64,000 bases of DNA from Sphingomonas kyeonggiensis (GTDB lineage Bacteria > Pseudomonadota > Alphaproteobacteria > Sphingomonadales > Sphingomonadaceae), in contig NZ_JACIEH010000001.1 of the NCBI RefSeq assembly GCF_014196745.1, positions 744,001 to 808,000 on the forward strand, given 5' to 3'. Shown one piece after another: positions 8,346 to 16,409 of the stretch; the first letter of the stretch is position 1; each line of letters starts with the position of its first letter. The notes beneath the pieces are model-generated. The model ran no database searches. It was given only the letters and a program-made list of their open reading frames with translations, and was not told the origin of the DNA. The position numbers and the translations under genes are program-made.

Positions 8346-10238
8346 ATGTGCGGCATCGCTGGCCTTTACTATCCCGCCATCCCCAAGCCGGTCGACCCTG
8401 CGCGGATCGTGCAGATGACCGATGCGCTGGTGCATCGCGGGCCGGACGGTTCGGGCGTGTGGGCGACCGCGGGCGTCGGGCTGGGGCACCGCCGGCTGGC
8501 GATCATCGACCTGGAGGGCGGCGTGCAGCCGATGGCGACGCCGGACCAGGGCGTGGTCGTCACCTACAATGGCGAGATCTACAATTTCCAGGAGGTCCGC
8601 GCCGAGCTGGAGGCCAAGGGGGCGCGCTTCGCCACCGGCAGCGATACCGAGGTGCTGTTGCATGGCTGGCGGGCCTGGGGGCCGCGGATGCTCGACCGGC
8701 TGAACGGCATGTTCGCCTTCGCGCTCTATGATGCGAGCGCGCAGAGCCTGTTCCTGGCGCGCGACCGGTTCGGGGTGAAGCCGCTCCATTATGCCGAGCT
8801 GTCGGATGGGGCAGTGGCCTTCGCCTCGGAGCTGAAGGGCCTGCTCGCGCACCCGCTGTTCCGCCGCACGCCGGACTTCAAGGCGGTCGAGGACTATCTC
8901 GGGCTCGGTTACGTGCCCGACGACACGTCGATCCTCGCCGGCGTGAAGAAGCTGCCTGCCGGGCATTTCCTGCTGCTCGAGCGCGGCAAGCCGGTGCCGC
9001 GGCCGCAACGCTGGTGGGACATCGATTTCTCGAAGCGCGCGACGGGCAAGGTGCGCGATCTCGAGGCCGAACTGCTCGACATGATGCGCAGCGCCGTGCG
9101 CGCGCGGATGATCGCCGATGTGCCGCTGGGTGCGTTCCTTTCGGGTGGCGTCGACAGCTCGGCGGTGGTCGCGCTGATGGCAGAAGCGAGCAAGGCGGCG
9201 GTGAAGACCTGCACGATCGGCTTCGACGAGGCCGATCATGACGAGACGGCGTACGCCCAGATGGTCGCCGAGCGCTTCGCCACCGCGCACCGGACGCGCA
9301 AGGTCGCGGCGGACGATTTCGCGCTGATCGATACGCTGGTCGATGCGTTCGACGAGCCTTTTGCCGACGCCTCTGCGCTGCCGACCTACCGGGTGTGCGA
9401 GCTGGCGCGCGAGAGCGTGACGGTGGCGCTGTCGGGTGACGGCGCGGACGAGGCGATGGCGGGCTATCGCCGCTACAAGTTCTTCGCTGCCGAGGAGCGC
9501 GCGCGCTCGCTGCTGCCGCAGGAGCTGCGTACGAGCCTGTTCGGCACGCTCGGGCGGCTCTATCCCAAGGCCGACTGGGCGCCGCGCCCGTTCCGGGCCA
9601 AGACGACCTTGCTCGCGCTCGCCGAGAATGGCGAGCATGCCTATCCCAAGGCGGTAGGCGTCACCGGGCCGGCGCTGCGGAACGCGCTTTACTCGGACGC
9701 GATGCGGAAGGCGCTGGCCGGGCACACGGCCGAACAGCGCTATACCGACACGATGCGCCAGGCGCCGGCGCGCGATGGGCTCGACCGGGCGCAATATGCC
9801 GATATCCAGCACTGGCTGCCGGGCGACATCCTCACCAAGGTCGACCGCGCGAGCATGGCGGTGAGCCTGGAGGCGCGCGAGCCGTTGCTCGATTACCGGC
9901 TGGTCCAGTTCATGGCGACGCTGCCGCCGTCGCTCCGGATCAAGGCAGGGCAGGGCAAGTGGCTGATGAAGAAGGCGCTGGAGCCCTATCTGCCCAAGGA
10001 CGTGCTCTACCGGCCCAAGATGGGCTTCGTGACGCCGATCAGCGCCTGGTTCCGCAAGGCCCTGGCGGACGAAGCGGCGGGGCTGGGCCGATCGAAGCTG
10101 CTCCAGAGCACCGGCTGGTTCGACCTCCACGCGATCGAGAAGCTCGCGGCGGACCACAAGGCCGGGCGGGCCGAGCATGGCCGCACGCTGTGGCAGCTGC
10201 TGATGCTCGAGCGGAGCCTGAACCGGCTGTTCGGGTAG
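8346..10238 (+). CDS. XrtA/PEP-CTERM-type amidotransferase (asparagine synthase, glutamine-hydrolysing fold)
   Basis: 630 residues, full length. It starts MCGIAGLYYP, so Cys2 is the class II glutaminase nucleophile once Met is removed. The glutaminase domain (1-200) contains HRRLAIIDLEGG, YNGEIYNF and GSDTEV. The synthase domain carries the PP-loop LSGGVDSSAVVAL (about residue 262) and ALSGDGADEAMAGY. In exosortase loci this protein probably amidates a sugar acid or amino sugar of the exopolysaccharide rather than making free asparagine; that is inference from context. Last gene of the XrtA block. Confidence 0.9.
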   Translation: MCGIAGLYYPAIPKPVDPARIVQMTDALVHRGPDGSGVWATAGVGLGHRRLAIIDLEGGVQPMATPDQGVVVTYNGEIYNFQEVRAELEAKGARFATGSDTEVLLHGWRAWGPRMLDRLNGMFAFALYDASAQSLFLARDRFGVKPLHYAELSDGAVAFASELKGLLAHPLFRRTPDFKAVEDYLGLGYVPDDTSILAGVKKLPAGHFLLLERGKPVPRPQRWWDIDFSKRATGKVRDLEAELLDMMRSAVRARMIADVPLGAFLSGGVDSSAVVALMAEASKAAVKTCTIGFDEADHDETAYAQMVAERFATAHRTRKVAADDFALIDTLVDAFDEPFADASALPTYRVCELARESVTVALSGDGADEAMAGYRRYKFFAAEERARSLLPQELRTSLFGTLGRLYPKADWAPRPFRAKTTLLALAENGEHAYPKAVGVTGPALRNALYSDAMRKALAGHTAEQRYTDTMRQAPARDGLDRAQYADIQHWLPGDILTKVDRASMAVSLEAREPLLDYRLVQFMATLPPSLRIKAGQGKWLMKKALEPYLPKDVLYRPKMGFVTPISAWFRKALADEAAGLGRSKLLQSTGWFDLHAIEKLAADHKAGRAEHGRTLWQLLMLERSLNRLFG

Positions 10239-10242
10239 ATTT

Positions 10243-10357
10243 CCTTCTCCCTCTGGGAGAAGGAGGGGCCCGCCGCCGAAGGCGGTGGGAGGATGAGGGC
10301 AGCAGGGCAGGAATCGATTGGTCGACCCTCACCCTCACTCTCCCAAAGGGAGAGGGG
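10243..10357. repeat. Second intergenic repeat type (CTCCC...GGGAG inverted repeats)
   Basis: It is made of nested short inverted repeats: CCTTCTCCCTCTGGGAGAAGG at the left, a GCCGCCGAAGGCGGTGGGAGGATGAGGG centre, and CTCTCCCAAAGGGAGAG at the right. The outer blocks flank a central spacer and the centre pairs partly with GACCCTCACCCTC. It differs in sequence from the GTCATCCC family. It separates the convergent amidotransferase and MAPEG genes and could end transcription from both sides. Confidence 0.7.
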
Positions 10358-10358
10358 T

Positions 10359-10790
10359 TTAACGTTGCAGTACCGCCAGCCCCGCGTGCAGCGTCATCGC
10401 CACCAGCACCAGCGTCGAGAGCAGGAACAGAACGAAGCGGAACGCGACCCGGTTGATGGTCGACTGGATCAGGCTGTGGCCGATGCGCAGCAGCACATAG
10501 GCCCAGGCGAGCCACAGGTTGAGCCCATGCCCCTGACCGAGCAGCGCGAGCGTGAGCGCGACCGCGTAGAAGAGGGTCGGCTGCTCATGGAGATGGTTGT
10601 AGTTGTGCGCCTTCCACTGCGCCGCGGCGGGCAGGATCTTGTCGGCGTCCGAACCCCTGGCGCCGACCAGCTTGTTCAGGTCGATACCGGCCTTGCTCAT
10701 CGCCGGGATGCGCAGGACGAGCATCCAGACCAGCATCACCAGGGTCCAGGCCACGAGCGCCACCACCGGCGCCAGGATTTCGCTGTGCAT
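10359..10790 (-). CDS. MAPEG family membrane protein
   Basis: 143 residues starting MHSEILAPVVALVAWTLVML; the longer frame adds only an unlikely 15-residue tail. Four predicted helices, with the MAPEG-like stretches RIPAMSKAGIDL, AHNYNHLHEQPTLFYAVAL and WAYVLLRIGHSLIQ. Bacterial MAPEG proteins resemble glutathione-linked membrane enzymes, but the substrate of this branch is unknown. Lies 62 bases downstream of the tetR-type gene on the same strand, so the regulator may control it. Confidence 0.85.
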   Translation of the reverse strand: MHSEILAPVVALVAWTLVMLVWMLVLRIPAMSKAGIDLNKLVGARGSDADKILPAAAQWKAHNYNHLHEQPTLFYAVALTLALLGQGHGLNLWLAWAYVLLRIGHSLIQSTINRVAFRFVLFLLSTLVLVAMTLHAGLAVLQR

Positions 10791-10852
10791 TGCAGTCCCC
10801 CTCCACTGCGTTCGATGGAAGAGAGGCTGCCGCAATCAGTTCGGAAATGCAA

Positions 10853-11434
10853 CTAAACGGGCGCGAGCAGGCTTTCGAGCAGCAGATGCGTCGAGCGGCG
10901 CAGCGCCGCTTCGTCCTGCGCCGGCCAGACCGCGTTGCGGCAGAGCACGCCCATAACATGCGCCTGGACCAGCCAGCCCACCGCTTCGGCATCCACGCCT
11001 GTACGGGCCTTGCCGGCGGCGATGAGGCCGCGGACCGCCGCCTCGACCGCATGGCGCAGCCGTTCGAGATTGGCGGTGTTGCGTTCGCGCAGCCCGGAAT
11101 CGCCGGCACTGGCGGCAGTCACCTCGATGCCGAAGCGCGCGTTCGCAGGCGGCAGGGCAGGGGCGATCTGGCGCTCGAACACCGAATCCGCCAGTGCCGC
11201 GATGCCGGTGTCCTCGATCGGGCCGAGCTCGGCGGAGAGCATGTCGGTGACCGCGTGGATCAGCGCCTCCTTGCTCGGGAAATGGCTGTAGAATGCGCCC
11301 TTGCTGATCCCGGCGTTGGCGCAGACGTCGTCGACCGACATGGCCAGCAGCCCGCGTTCGAAAAGGCAACGCGCGGCGGCTTCGAGAATGTGCATGCGGC
11401 GTTTGGCGGCCGTCGCTTCGGTCAGACGGGGCAT
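10853..11434 (-). CDS. TetR/AcrR family transcriptional regulator
   Basis: 193 residues. The N-terminal DNA-binding domain has RMHILEAAARCLFERG and the helix-turn-helix VDDVCANAGISKGAFYSHF (residues about 34-52), with the conserved Tyr-x-His-Phe. The C-terminal half is an all-helical ligand domain with no identifiable ligand. It is the first gene of a two-gene unit with the MAPEG protein, so a local target is likely, possibly a response to lipophilic or electrophilic compounds. Confidence 0.88.
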   Translation of the reverse strand: MPRLTEATAAKRRMHILEAAARCLFERGLLAMSVDDVCANAGISKGAFYSHFPSKEALIHAVTDMLSAELGPIEDTGIAALADSVFERQIAPALPPANARFGIEVTAASAGDSGLRERNTANLERLRHAVEAAVRGLIAAGKARTGVDAEAVGWLVQAHVMGVLCRNAVWPAQDEAALRRSTHLLLESLLAPV

Positions 11435-11614
11435 TCAACTCTCACTGATGCGTTGACCATGACTGCACCGGGATTGCTGCCGGCATGTTGCAGCGCAGGA
11501 GCGCATAGGAGGCTGGGAGGTTCGTTTTCCCAAGGCGGGACAGTTTTGGCGGAGCCTATGGGCCGAACAGGGCCGGCGGGCCAGGGCAGGCGGGAACCTG
11601 CCTCGCGGCCAGCC

Positions 11615-12289
11615 TCATTTTCTCCGATCCAGCAGAAAGTCGCGAAGACGCAGCAAGCTGGCGCGTGCCGCACCACCATGTTCGGCCAAATTTCGCCGTG
11701 CCTTGGCTTCCTTGCGCGCCTGTGCCTGGGGATGGTCCGGGATAGCATCGCGGAGACGCTGCGCGGTGAGGGGCGGGGCGGTGGGGTCGAGTACCAGCCA
11801 GGGTTGCGCGCGCAGCCACTGGTAGAGCGTGTCGGCGAGTTTGCCGTCGCGCTTCTCGATCTCCCAGAAGCGATCGTCGAACGGATGGAAGAGCGCGCGC
11901 GCGGCTTCTTCCTCCTCTGCTTCGTAGAGGTCCGTCAACTGCTCGTCATTGGCGATCAGGAACTGGGTGAAATCGTCGATCAGCGCCTTGCGGTCGTCCA
12001 GTCCGAGCCGGCCGAAGAACCGCGAGGCGCGTGGCCAGGCTTCGAGTTCATCGCCGATGTCGAAACAGGCTTCGTGCCCGCCATTGTTCCACTCGCCATA
12101 ATATCGCATGACGTCGAAGAAGTCGCCGGCGCCTTCGGGAAGCTCTTCGGAGCGATAGCCGGCCTCCCGCATCGCAATGCCGACATATATCTCGACCCAG
12201 TTGCACAGGTTATAGGGATGCTCGTCATCGAGTTCGGCGGACGAGATCCGGATTTCGGCGATTCGCGTGCTTTCCATGTATAGATGCAT
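11615..12289 (-). CDS. Hypothetical protein with DMP19-like N-terminal region
   Basis: 224 residues from the ATG at 12289; a second ATG is four codons further in (12277) and the frame is open upstream to 12364. The N-terminal half contains YNLCNWVEIYVGIAMREAG and YYGEWNNGGHEACFDIG; the WNNGG element resembles the NGG motif of DMP19-type proteins, which are often found near DNA-mimic or immunity genes. The C-terminal half is acidic, then ends in a basic helix (QARKEAKARR). No signal peptide or membrane helix. Function unknown; the family link is tentative. Confidence 0.6.
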   Translation of the reverse strand: MHLYMESTRIAEIRISSAELDDEHPYNLCNWVEIYVGIAMREAGYRSEELPEGAGDFFDVMRYYGEWNNGGHEACFDIGDELEAWPRASRFFGRLGLDDRKALIDDFTQFLIANDEQLTDLYEAEEEEAARALFHPFDDRFWEIEKRDGKLADTLYQWLRAQPWLVLDPTAPPLTAQRLRDAIPDHPQAQARKEAKARRNLAEHGGAARASLLRLRDFLLDRRK

Positions 12290-12327
12290 GACCGGCCATG
12301 CCGGCTTGTTCAACGGCCAAAAGAAAA

Positions 12328-12358
12328 GGGCGGCCGGGGATGTCCCCGCCGCCCTGTT
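12328..12358 (-). terminator. Rho-independent terminator of the deoxyhypusine-synthase-like gene
   Basis: Read on the minus strand this is GGGCGGC-GGGG-ACAT-CCCC-G-GCCGCCC followed by TTTTCTTTT (down to 12320). The stem is about 11 base pairs with one bulge and a four-base loop, and it lies about 22 bases after the stop at 12380. It is the clearest intrinsic terminator in the window. Confidence 0.88.
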
Positions 12359-12379
12359 TCTCATCCGATCGTCAGGCGA

Positions 12380-13465
12380 TCAGGCGAACAGCTTCGCCCA
12401 GCCGCGCTTGACGCGCTCGCGCCAGTGGCCGCGGTGATAGGCGTCCGACGCCAGCAGCGGCATGACCGAGCCCGCTTCCGCGAACACCATCTGCTCGATG
12501 CCGGTGTTGACCTTGCCCCACGACGCCGCCTCCTGGAGGGTCGAGGACGAGCAGGCACCGTCGCGCACGTCGGCGACGGTGATCTGCACGGCGTACTTGT
12601 GCACTTCGACGTCCTCATGGCCGAGGATCTCGGCGCAGACGACGGTGTCCTGGATGAAGTTCTTCGGCACGCCGCCGCCGATCATCAGCAGGCCGGTGGT
12701 GCCTGCCTGGATCTTGATCTCGGTGAGCTCGCGGAAGTCGGCGATCGCGTCGAGCAGCAGGTAGGGCTTGCCTTCCTTGGCGCGGTCCACCTGGTGCTTG
12801 ACCAGGCCGAAGCCGGCCGACGAGTCGACGAATGCCGGGCAGAAGATCGGCACGTCATGCTCGTATGCGAGCTTGACCAGGCTGTTGTCCTTCTTGCCGT
12901 GCTCGACGAGATACTTGCCCATCTCGCGGATGAAGGCGCGCGACGAATAGGCCTTGGGCTCGAGCGTCTCGGCGATCTCGAAGATCGTGTGGTCGACGTT
13001 CTGGAGCGCTTCCTCGTCGATGTACGTGTCGTAGATACGGTCGATGTAGAGCGAGCGCAGCGTGTCGTCGTCAGGGATCTCGAGCGCCTGATAGTGCTTG
13101 TGGCCAAGGCCCTCGAAGAAATCCATGTCGACGATGGTGGCGCCGGTGGCGACGATCACGTCGACCATGTTGTTGCGCACCAGCTCGGCATAGAGGTCCA
13201 TGCAGCCGCCGGCCGAGGTCGAGCCGGCGATCACCAGGACGACGGTGCAGTCCTTGTCGGCCAGCATCTCGTTGTAGATCTTGGTGGCGCGGCCGAGGTC
13301 GCGGCTGGTGAAGCTCATATCGGCCATCGCATCGACGATCGGACGCGCATCGAACGACGTGATGTCGATGTGCTTGACCTGCTTCGACAGCAGTTCCGCC
13401 TTGCGGGTGTCGTTGATCGGGGCGTTGGCGCTCGCCTGCTTGTTGAGCGTGGTGGTGTCGGTCAT
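12380..13465 (-). CDS. Deoxyhypusine synthase family protein (probable polyamine enzyme)
   Basis: 361 residues from the ATG at 13465, which has GGGAG just upstream. The fold is that of deoxyhypusine synthase: VVLVIAGSTSAGGCMDLYAEL (NAD-binding region), GGGVPKNFIQDT, and near the end EAASWGKV, which contains the Lys that forms the imine with the butyl donor. Bacteria lack eIF5A, so such homologues are thought to make homospermidine or related triamines from putrescine or agmatine. The neighbouring ornithine-decarboxylase-like gene (13612-14853), 146 bases upstream on the same strand, supports a polyamine role. Exact substrate unknown. Confidence 0.85.
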   Translation of the reverse strand: MTDTTTLNKQASANAPINDTRKAELLSKQVKHIDITSFDARPIVDAMADMSFTSRDLGRATKIYNEMLADKDCTVVLVIAGSTSAGGCMDLYAELVRNNMVDVIVATGATIVDMDFFEGLGHKHYQALEIPDDDTLRSLYIDRIYDTYIDEEALQNVDHTIFEIAETLEPKAYSSRAFIREMGKYLVEHGKKDNSLVKLAYEHDVPIFCPAFVDSSAGFGLVKHQVDRAKEGKPYLLLDAIADFRELTEIKIQAGTTGLLMIGGGVPKNFIQDTVVCAEILGHEDVEVHKYAVQITVADVRDGACSSSTLQEAASWGKVNTGIEQMVFAEAGSVMPLLASDAYHRGHWRERVKRGWAKLFA

Positions 13466-13553
13466 GGGATCTCCCATATTCTTGCCATGCCGCCGTCATT
13501 CAAAGGGGACGCGGTAACCCGATATTCGGGGCCCTTAGACCCCGGAAACACAT

Positions 13554-13594
13554 CCGTCATCCCCGCGCAGGCAGTGCCTGTGCGGGGATGACGG
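13554..13594. repeat. Palindromic intergenic repeat, short form, copy 3
   Basis: Left arm CCGTCATCCCCGC, inner GCAGGCA/TGCCTGT, right arm GCGGGGATGACGG; nearly perfect over 41 bases. It lies between the two polyamine-type genes and is followed by TTTAAA on the plus strand; it could reduce read-through from the decarboxylase into the synthase-like gene. Confidence 0.85.
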
Positions 13595-13611
13595 TTTAAA
13601 GCGTTGCGACG

Positions 13612-14853
13612 TTACAGCTTGACGACGTTCCAGGCCGGCTGGCGTTCCGTGAGCTCGACATACATCGAAGCCATCGGCTCGTCGGTCACGACAACGGTCG
13701 CGTCCGTGCCGAAGCCGTTGAACGCGGTGCGCATCGCCGAGCCATAGGCGCCCAGCATGCCGATCTCGAAATAGTCGCCCGAACGGGTGTCGGCCGGCAG
13801 AAGGAACGGGCCCTTCATGTAATCGAGATCGTCGCAGGTCGGGCCGTAGAAGCTGAACTCGACGTCCTTGGCGTTCGATTCCGGCTCGCGCAGCAGCTCG
13901 ACCGGGAACTTCCAGTCGATGTGCGCGGCATCGAACAGCGCGCCATAGGCGCCGTCGTTGATGTACAGCTCCGCGCCGCGGCGACGCTCGACGCGCACCA
14001 CGATCGAGCTGTACTCGGCGCACAGCGCACGGCCCGGCTCGGCCCAGAGCTCGGCCGAATAGGAGATCGGCAGGCTCTCGAACGCGCGGTGGATCGCATC
14101 GAAATAATGCTCGAGCGGCGGCGGGGTCATGCCCGGATAGGTCGACGGGAAGCCGCCGCCGACGTCGATGACGTCCACGGTGACGGCCGACTCGACGATT
14201 GCCGCGCGCACGCGCTCCATCGCGTTCGAATAGGCTTCCGGCGACATCGCCTGCGATCCGACATGGAAGCAGATGCCCAGCGCGTCGGCGACCTGGCGGG
14301 TCTCGAACAGCAGCTTGGCGGCTTCGCCCGGGCCGGCGCCGAACTTCGACGCGAGGCTCAGCTTCGAATGGTCCGACGAGACGCGCAGGCGCACGCAGAG
14401 CGTCAGGTCGCTCGCGGCCACGCCGTCACGGCTGGTGGCGCGGACGATCTTCTCCAGCTCCTCGAGGCTGTCGAGCGAGAAGGTGCGGACACCATGCGTG
14501 AAGTACGCCTCTTCGATCGCTTCCTCGGCCTTGACCGGGTGCATGAAGCAGAGCGTGGCTTCGGGCAGCGTGCGCGCGACCAGGCGCACTTCGCCGATCG
14601 ACGCCACGTCATAGGTGGTGATGCCGTTGTCCCACAGGATCTGCAGCAGTTCGGGCGAGGGATTCGCCTTCACGGCATACATTGCCTTGCCCGGGAACTT
14701 CTCGACGAAGAACCGAGCCGCCCGAGCCGCAGCGTGCGGACGGACGAGCGTGACCGGCTGAACCGGACCCTGCTTAGCGATGTCGATGCCGGTCACGGAG
14801 GAGCCGGCGGTCGAGAGGGGCGCTAACCCCAGCGCGCGATGATGCTTGTGCAA
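13612..14853 (-). CDS. Type III PLP decarboxylase, ornithine decarboxylase-like
   Basis: 413 residues from a TTG start preceded by GGAGG at a 9-base spacing. It is a eukaryotic-type (alanine racemase fold) decarboxylase: PLP Lys62 in YAVKANP, the His-containing CFHVGSQ, the glycine loop DVGGGFPSTYPG, EPGRALCAEY, and the active-site Cys region FYGPTCDDLDYM near residue 330. The Cys-Asp arrangement favours ornithine (or lysine) as substrate, giving putrescine (or cadaverine). It is separated by a palindromic repeat from the deoxyhypusine-synthase-like gene, with which it probably forms a short pathway to homospermidine-type polyamines. Confidence 0.87.
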   Translation of the reverse strand: MHKHHRALGLAPLSTAGSSVTGIDIAKQGPVQPVTLVRPHAAARAARFFVEKFPGKAMYAVKANPSPELLQILWDNGITTYDVASIGEVRLVARTLPEATLCFMHPVKAEEAIEEAYFTHGVRTFSLDSLEELEKIVRATSRDGVAASDLTLCVRLRVSSDHSKLSLASKFGAGPGEAAKLLFETRQVADALGICFHVGSQAMSPEAYSNAMERVRAAIVESAVTVDVIDVGGGFPSTYPGMTPPPLEHYFDAIHRAFESLPISYSAELWAEPGRALCAEYSSIVVRVERRRGAELYINDGAYGALFDAAHIDWKFPVELLREPESNAKDVEFSFYGPTCDDLDYMKGPFLLPADTRSGDYFEIGMLGAYGSAMRTAFNGFGTDATVVVTDEPMASMYVELTERQPAWNVVKL

Positions 14854-15004
14854 CTCAAGGGACCTCCAAGTGCCTTACGGCGATCGTTGACAAAAGCTGC
14901 CTTGCGGTTGGAAGTCCCATGGGGCAGCGGAAGGCGGCACATAAGGACGTTGGACCGGGGTGTAAAGTGATTCGGGGTCCGGATTTCTACGGCGGGGGTG
15001 AAAA

Positions 15005-15973
15005 GTGACAATTGTGCGACAGCCAACGCGGGCAGGGGTGCGGGACGCCGCCGCCAAGATCGCTAGCATCCTGCCGCAAACCCCTTTGTTCGTTCGGGAA
15101 ATTCATGGTGTGCCGGTCTGCTTCAAGGCCGAGTGCCTGCAGCCGATCGGGGCGTTCAAGATCCGCGGCGCTTGGCATCGACTCACCGCTCTGGACGACG
15201 AAGTGCGCGAGCGGGGCGTCGTCGCCTTCTCGTCGGGCAATCATGCCCAGGGAGTCGCCTGGGCGGCGAAGAAGCTCGGCATCCCCGCGGTGATCGTGAT
15301 GCCGGCCGACGCACCCAAGGTGAAGCGCGACGCGACGCTGGCGATGGGGGCGGAGATCGTCACCTATGACCGGATGACTGAGAGCCGTGAGAAAATCGCG
15401 GCGCATCTCGCCCATGCCCGGGGCGCGACTCTGGTGCCGAGCTTCGACGATCCCTGGATCATCGAGGGGCAGGGCAGTGCCGGGATCGAGGCGATGACCC
15501 AGATCGTCGAGGCACGACTGCCCGATCCGCTGAACGTGCTCGTGCCGTGCGGGGGCGGCGGGCTGGCATCGGGCATCGCGCTGGCGCTGCCCGACTCGGA
15601 GATCGTCACGGTCGAACCCGAAGGCTGGGACGATATGCGCCTGAGCCTGGAGGCGGGCTGGATCGAGCCGGTGGGCGAGAATCCGCCGCCGACCGCCTGC
15701 GATGCATTGCAGACGACGCGGGTATCGCCGCTGACTTTCGACGTGCTCTCGCGGCGCGGGGCCACGGGCCTGGCGGTGAGCGAGGCGGAGATCCGTACGG
15801 CGCAGCGCTGGGCCGCGGCCAAGCTGCGCGTGGTGATGGAGCCGGGCGGCGCGGTGGCGCTGGCTGCGCTGCTGGCGGGGAAGGTGGATTTCAGGCCGGG
15901 CTTGCTCGTCCTCCTTTCCGGAGGCAATGCCGATCCCGATGCCTATGCCCAAGTCCTTGCCGGGAAAGATTGA
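15005..15973 (+). CDS. Threonine/serine dehydratase, PLP fold type II
   Basis: 322 residues from a GTG start, divergent from the decarboxylase (151-base gap). PLP Lys52 is in IGAFKIRGA, the substrate loop is SSGNHAQGVAW, and the phosphate-binding glycine loop is CGGGGLASG. There is no C-terminal ACT-type regulatory domain, so it is the short catabolic form (about 320 residues) rather than biosynthetic IlvA. It should convert threonine to 2-oxobutanoate or serine to pyruvate; serine racemase activity cannot be excluded. Confidence 0.9.
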   Translation: MTIVRQPTRAGVRDAAAKIASILPQTPLFVREIHGVPVCFKAECLQPIGAFKIRGAWHRLTALDDEVRERGVVAFSSGNHAQGVAWAAKKLGIPAVIVMPADAPKVKRDATLAMGAEIVTYDRMTESREKIAAHLAHARGATLVPSFDDPWIIEGQGSAGIEAMTQIVEARLPDPLNVLVPCGGGGLASGIALALPDSEIVTVEPEGWDDMRLSLEAGWIEPVGENPPPTACDALQTTRVSPLTFDVLSRRGATGLAVSEAEIRTAQRWAAAKLRVVMEPGGAVALAALLAGKVDFRPGLLVLLSGGNADPDAYAQVLAGKD

Positions 15974-15977
15974 TCCG

Positions 15978-16154
15978 GTGTCGAATCGCTTCGGATCCGT
16001 GATCGCCAATGTGCTGAGCGTCGGCACGCGAGGGCTCGGCTATTTCCTGTGGGGCCTGCTGCGCATCGTCTATCGCGGCGACCTCAAGATGATCGCGCTG
16101 TTCGGCGGGGTGATCGGCGCGATCGCGCTCGTCATCTGGCTGATCGCCCGCTGA
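15978..16154 (+). CDS. Small one-helix membrane protein
   Basis: 58 residues from the GTG at 15978, five bases after the dehydratase stop. It has one strongly hydrophobic helix near the C-terminus (MIALFGGVIGAIALVIWLIA) after an amphipathic, Gly/Arg-containing segment (GTRGLGYFLWGLLRIVYRG). The stop overlaps the next ATG (TGATG-type overlap). An earlier in-frame ATG (15927) lies inside the dehydratase. I do not recognise a family. Confidence 0.6.
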   Translation: MSNRFGSVIANVLSVGTRGLGYFLWGLLRIVYRGDLKMIALFGGVIGAIALVIWLIAR

Positions 16155-16321
16155 TGCCCGATCCCAGCCTCGAGCCGCTCTGGCTCAGCATCGCGGTGCT
16201 GGCGATGGGCGCACTGGTCTGGGGCGGCTGGAAGCAGTTCCGGGCCGACCGGACCAAGGCGATCCTGATGTGGGTCTGCGCGGTGGTGATCCTGGGCAAT
16301 CTGTTGATCCTGCGGATCTGA
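16154..16321 (+). CDS. Small two-helix membrane protein
   Basis: 55 residues, MPDPSLEPLWLSIAVLAMGA onward. Two hydrophobic helices (residues 9-24 and about 37-53) are separated by a short basic turn (WKQFRADRTKA), so both ends are likely on the same side. It shares one base with the preceding small gene and is translated with it; the two could form a small membrane complex. Function unknown. Confidence 0.65.
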   Translation: MPDPSLEPLWLSIAVLAMGALVWGGWKQFRADRTKAILMWVCAVVILGNLLILRI

Positions 16322-16409
16322 TCCGGCTGCGACATCTCGTTACACAAGATCGTTGGACGCTCCCATGGCCGCCACATATCCTCGGCGCCTCGGTTCGATG
16401 AGGTGTGCG

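Noticed and set aside
14855..14920. A 21-codon leader ORF (MGLPTARQLLSTIAVRHLEV...) just before the decarboxylase
   Set aside because: It has no ribosome site, and there is no enrichment of codons for ornithine precursors; translation is unsupported.
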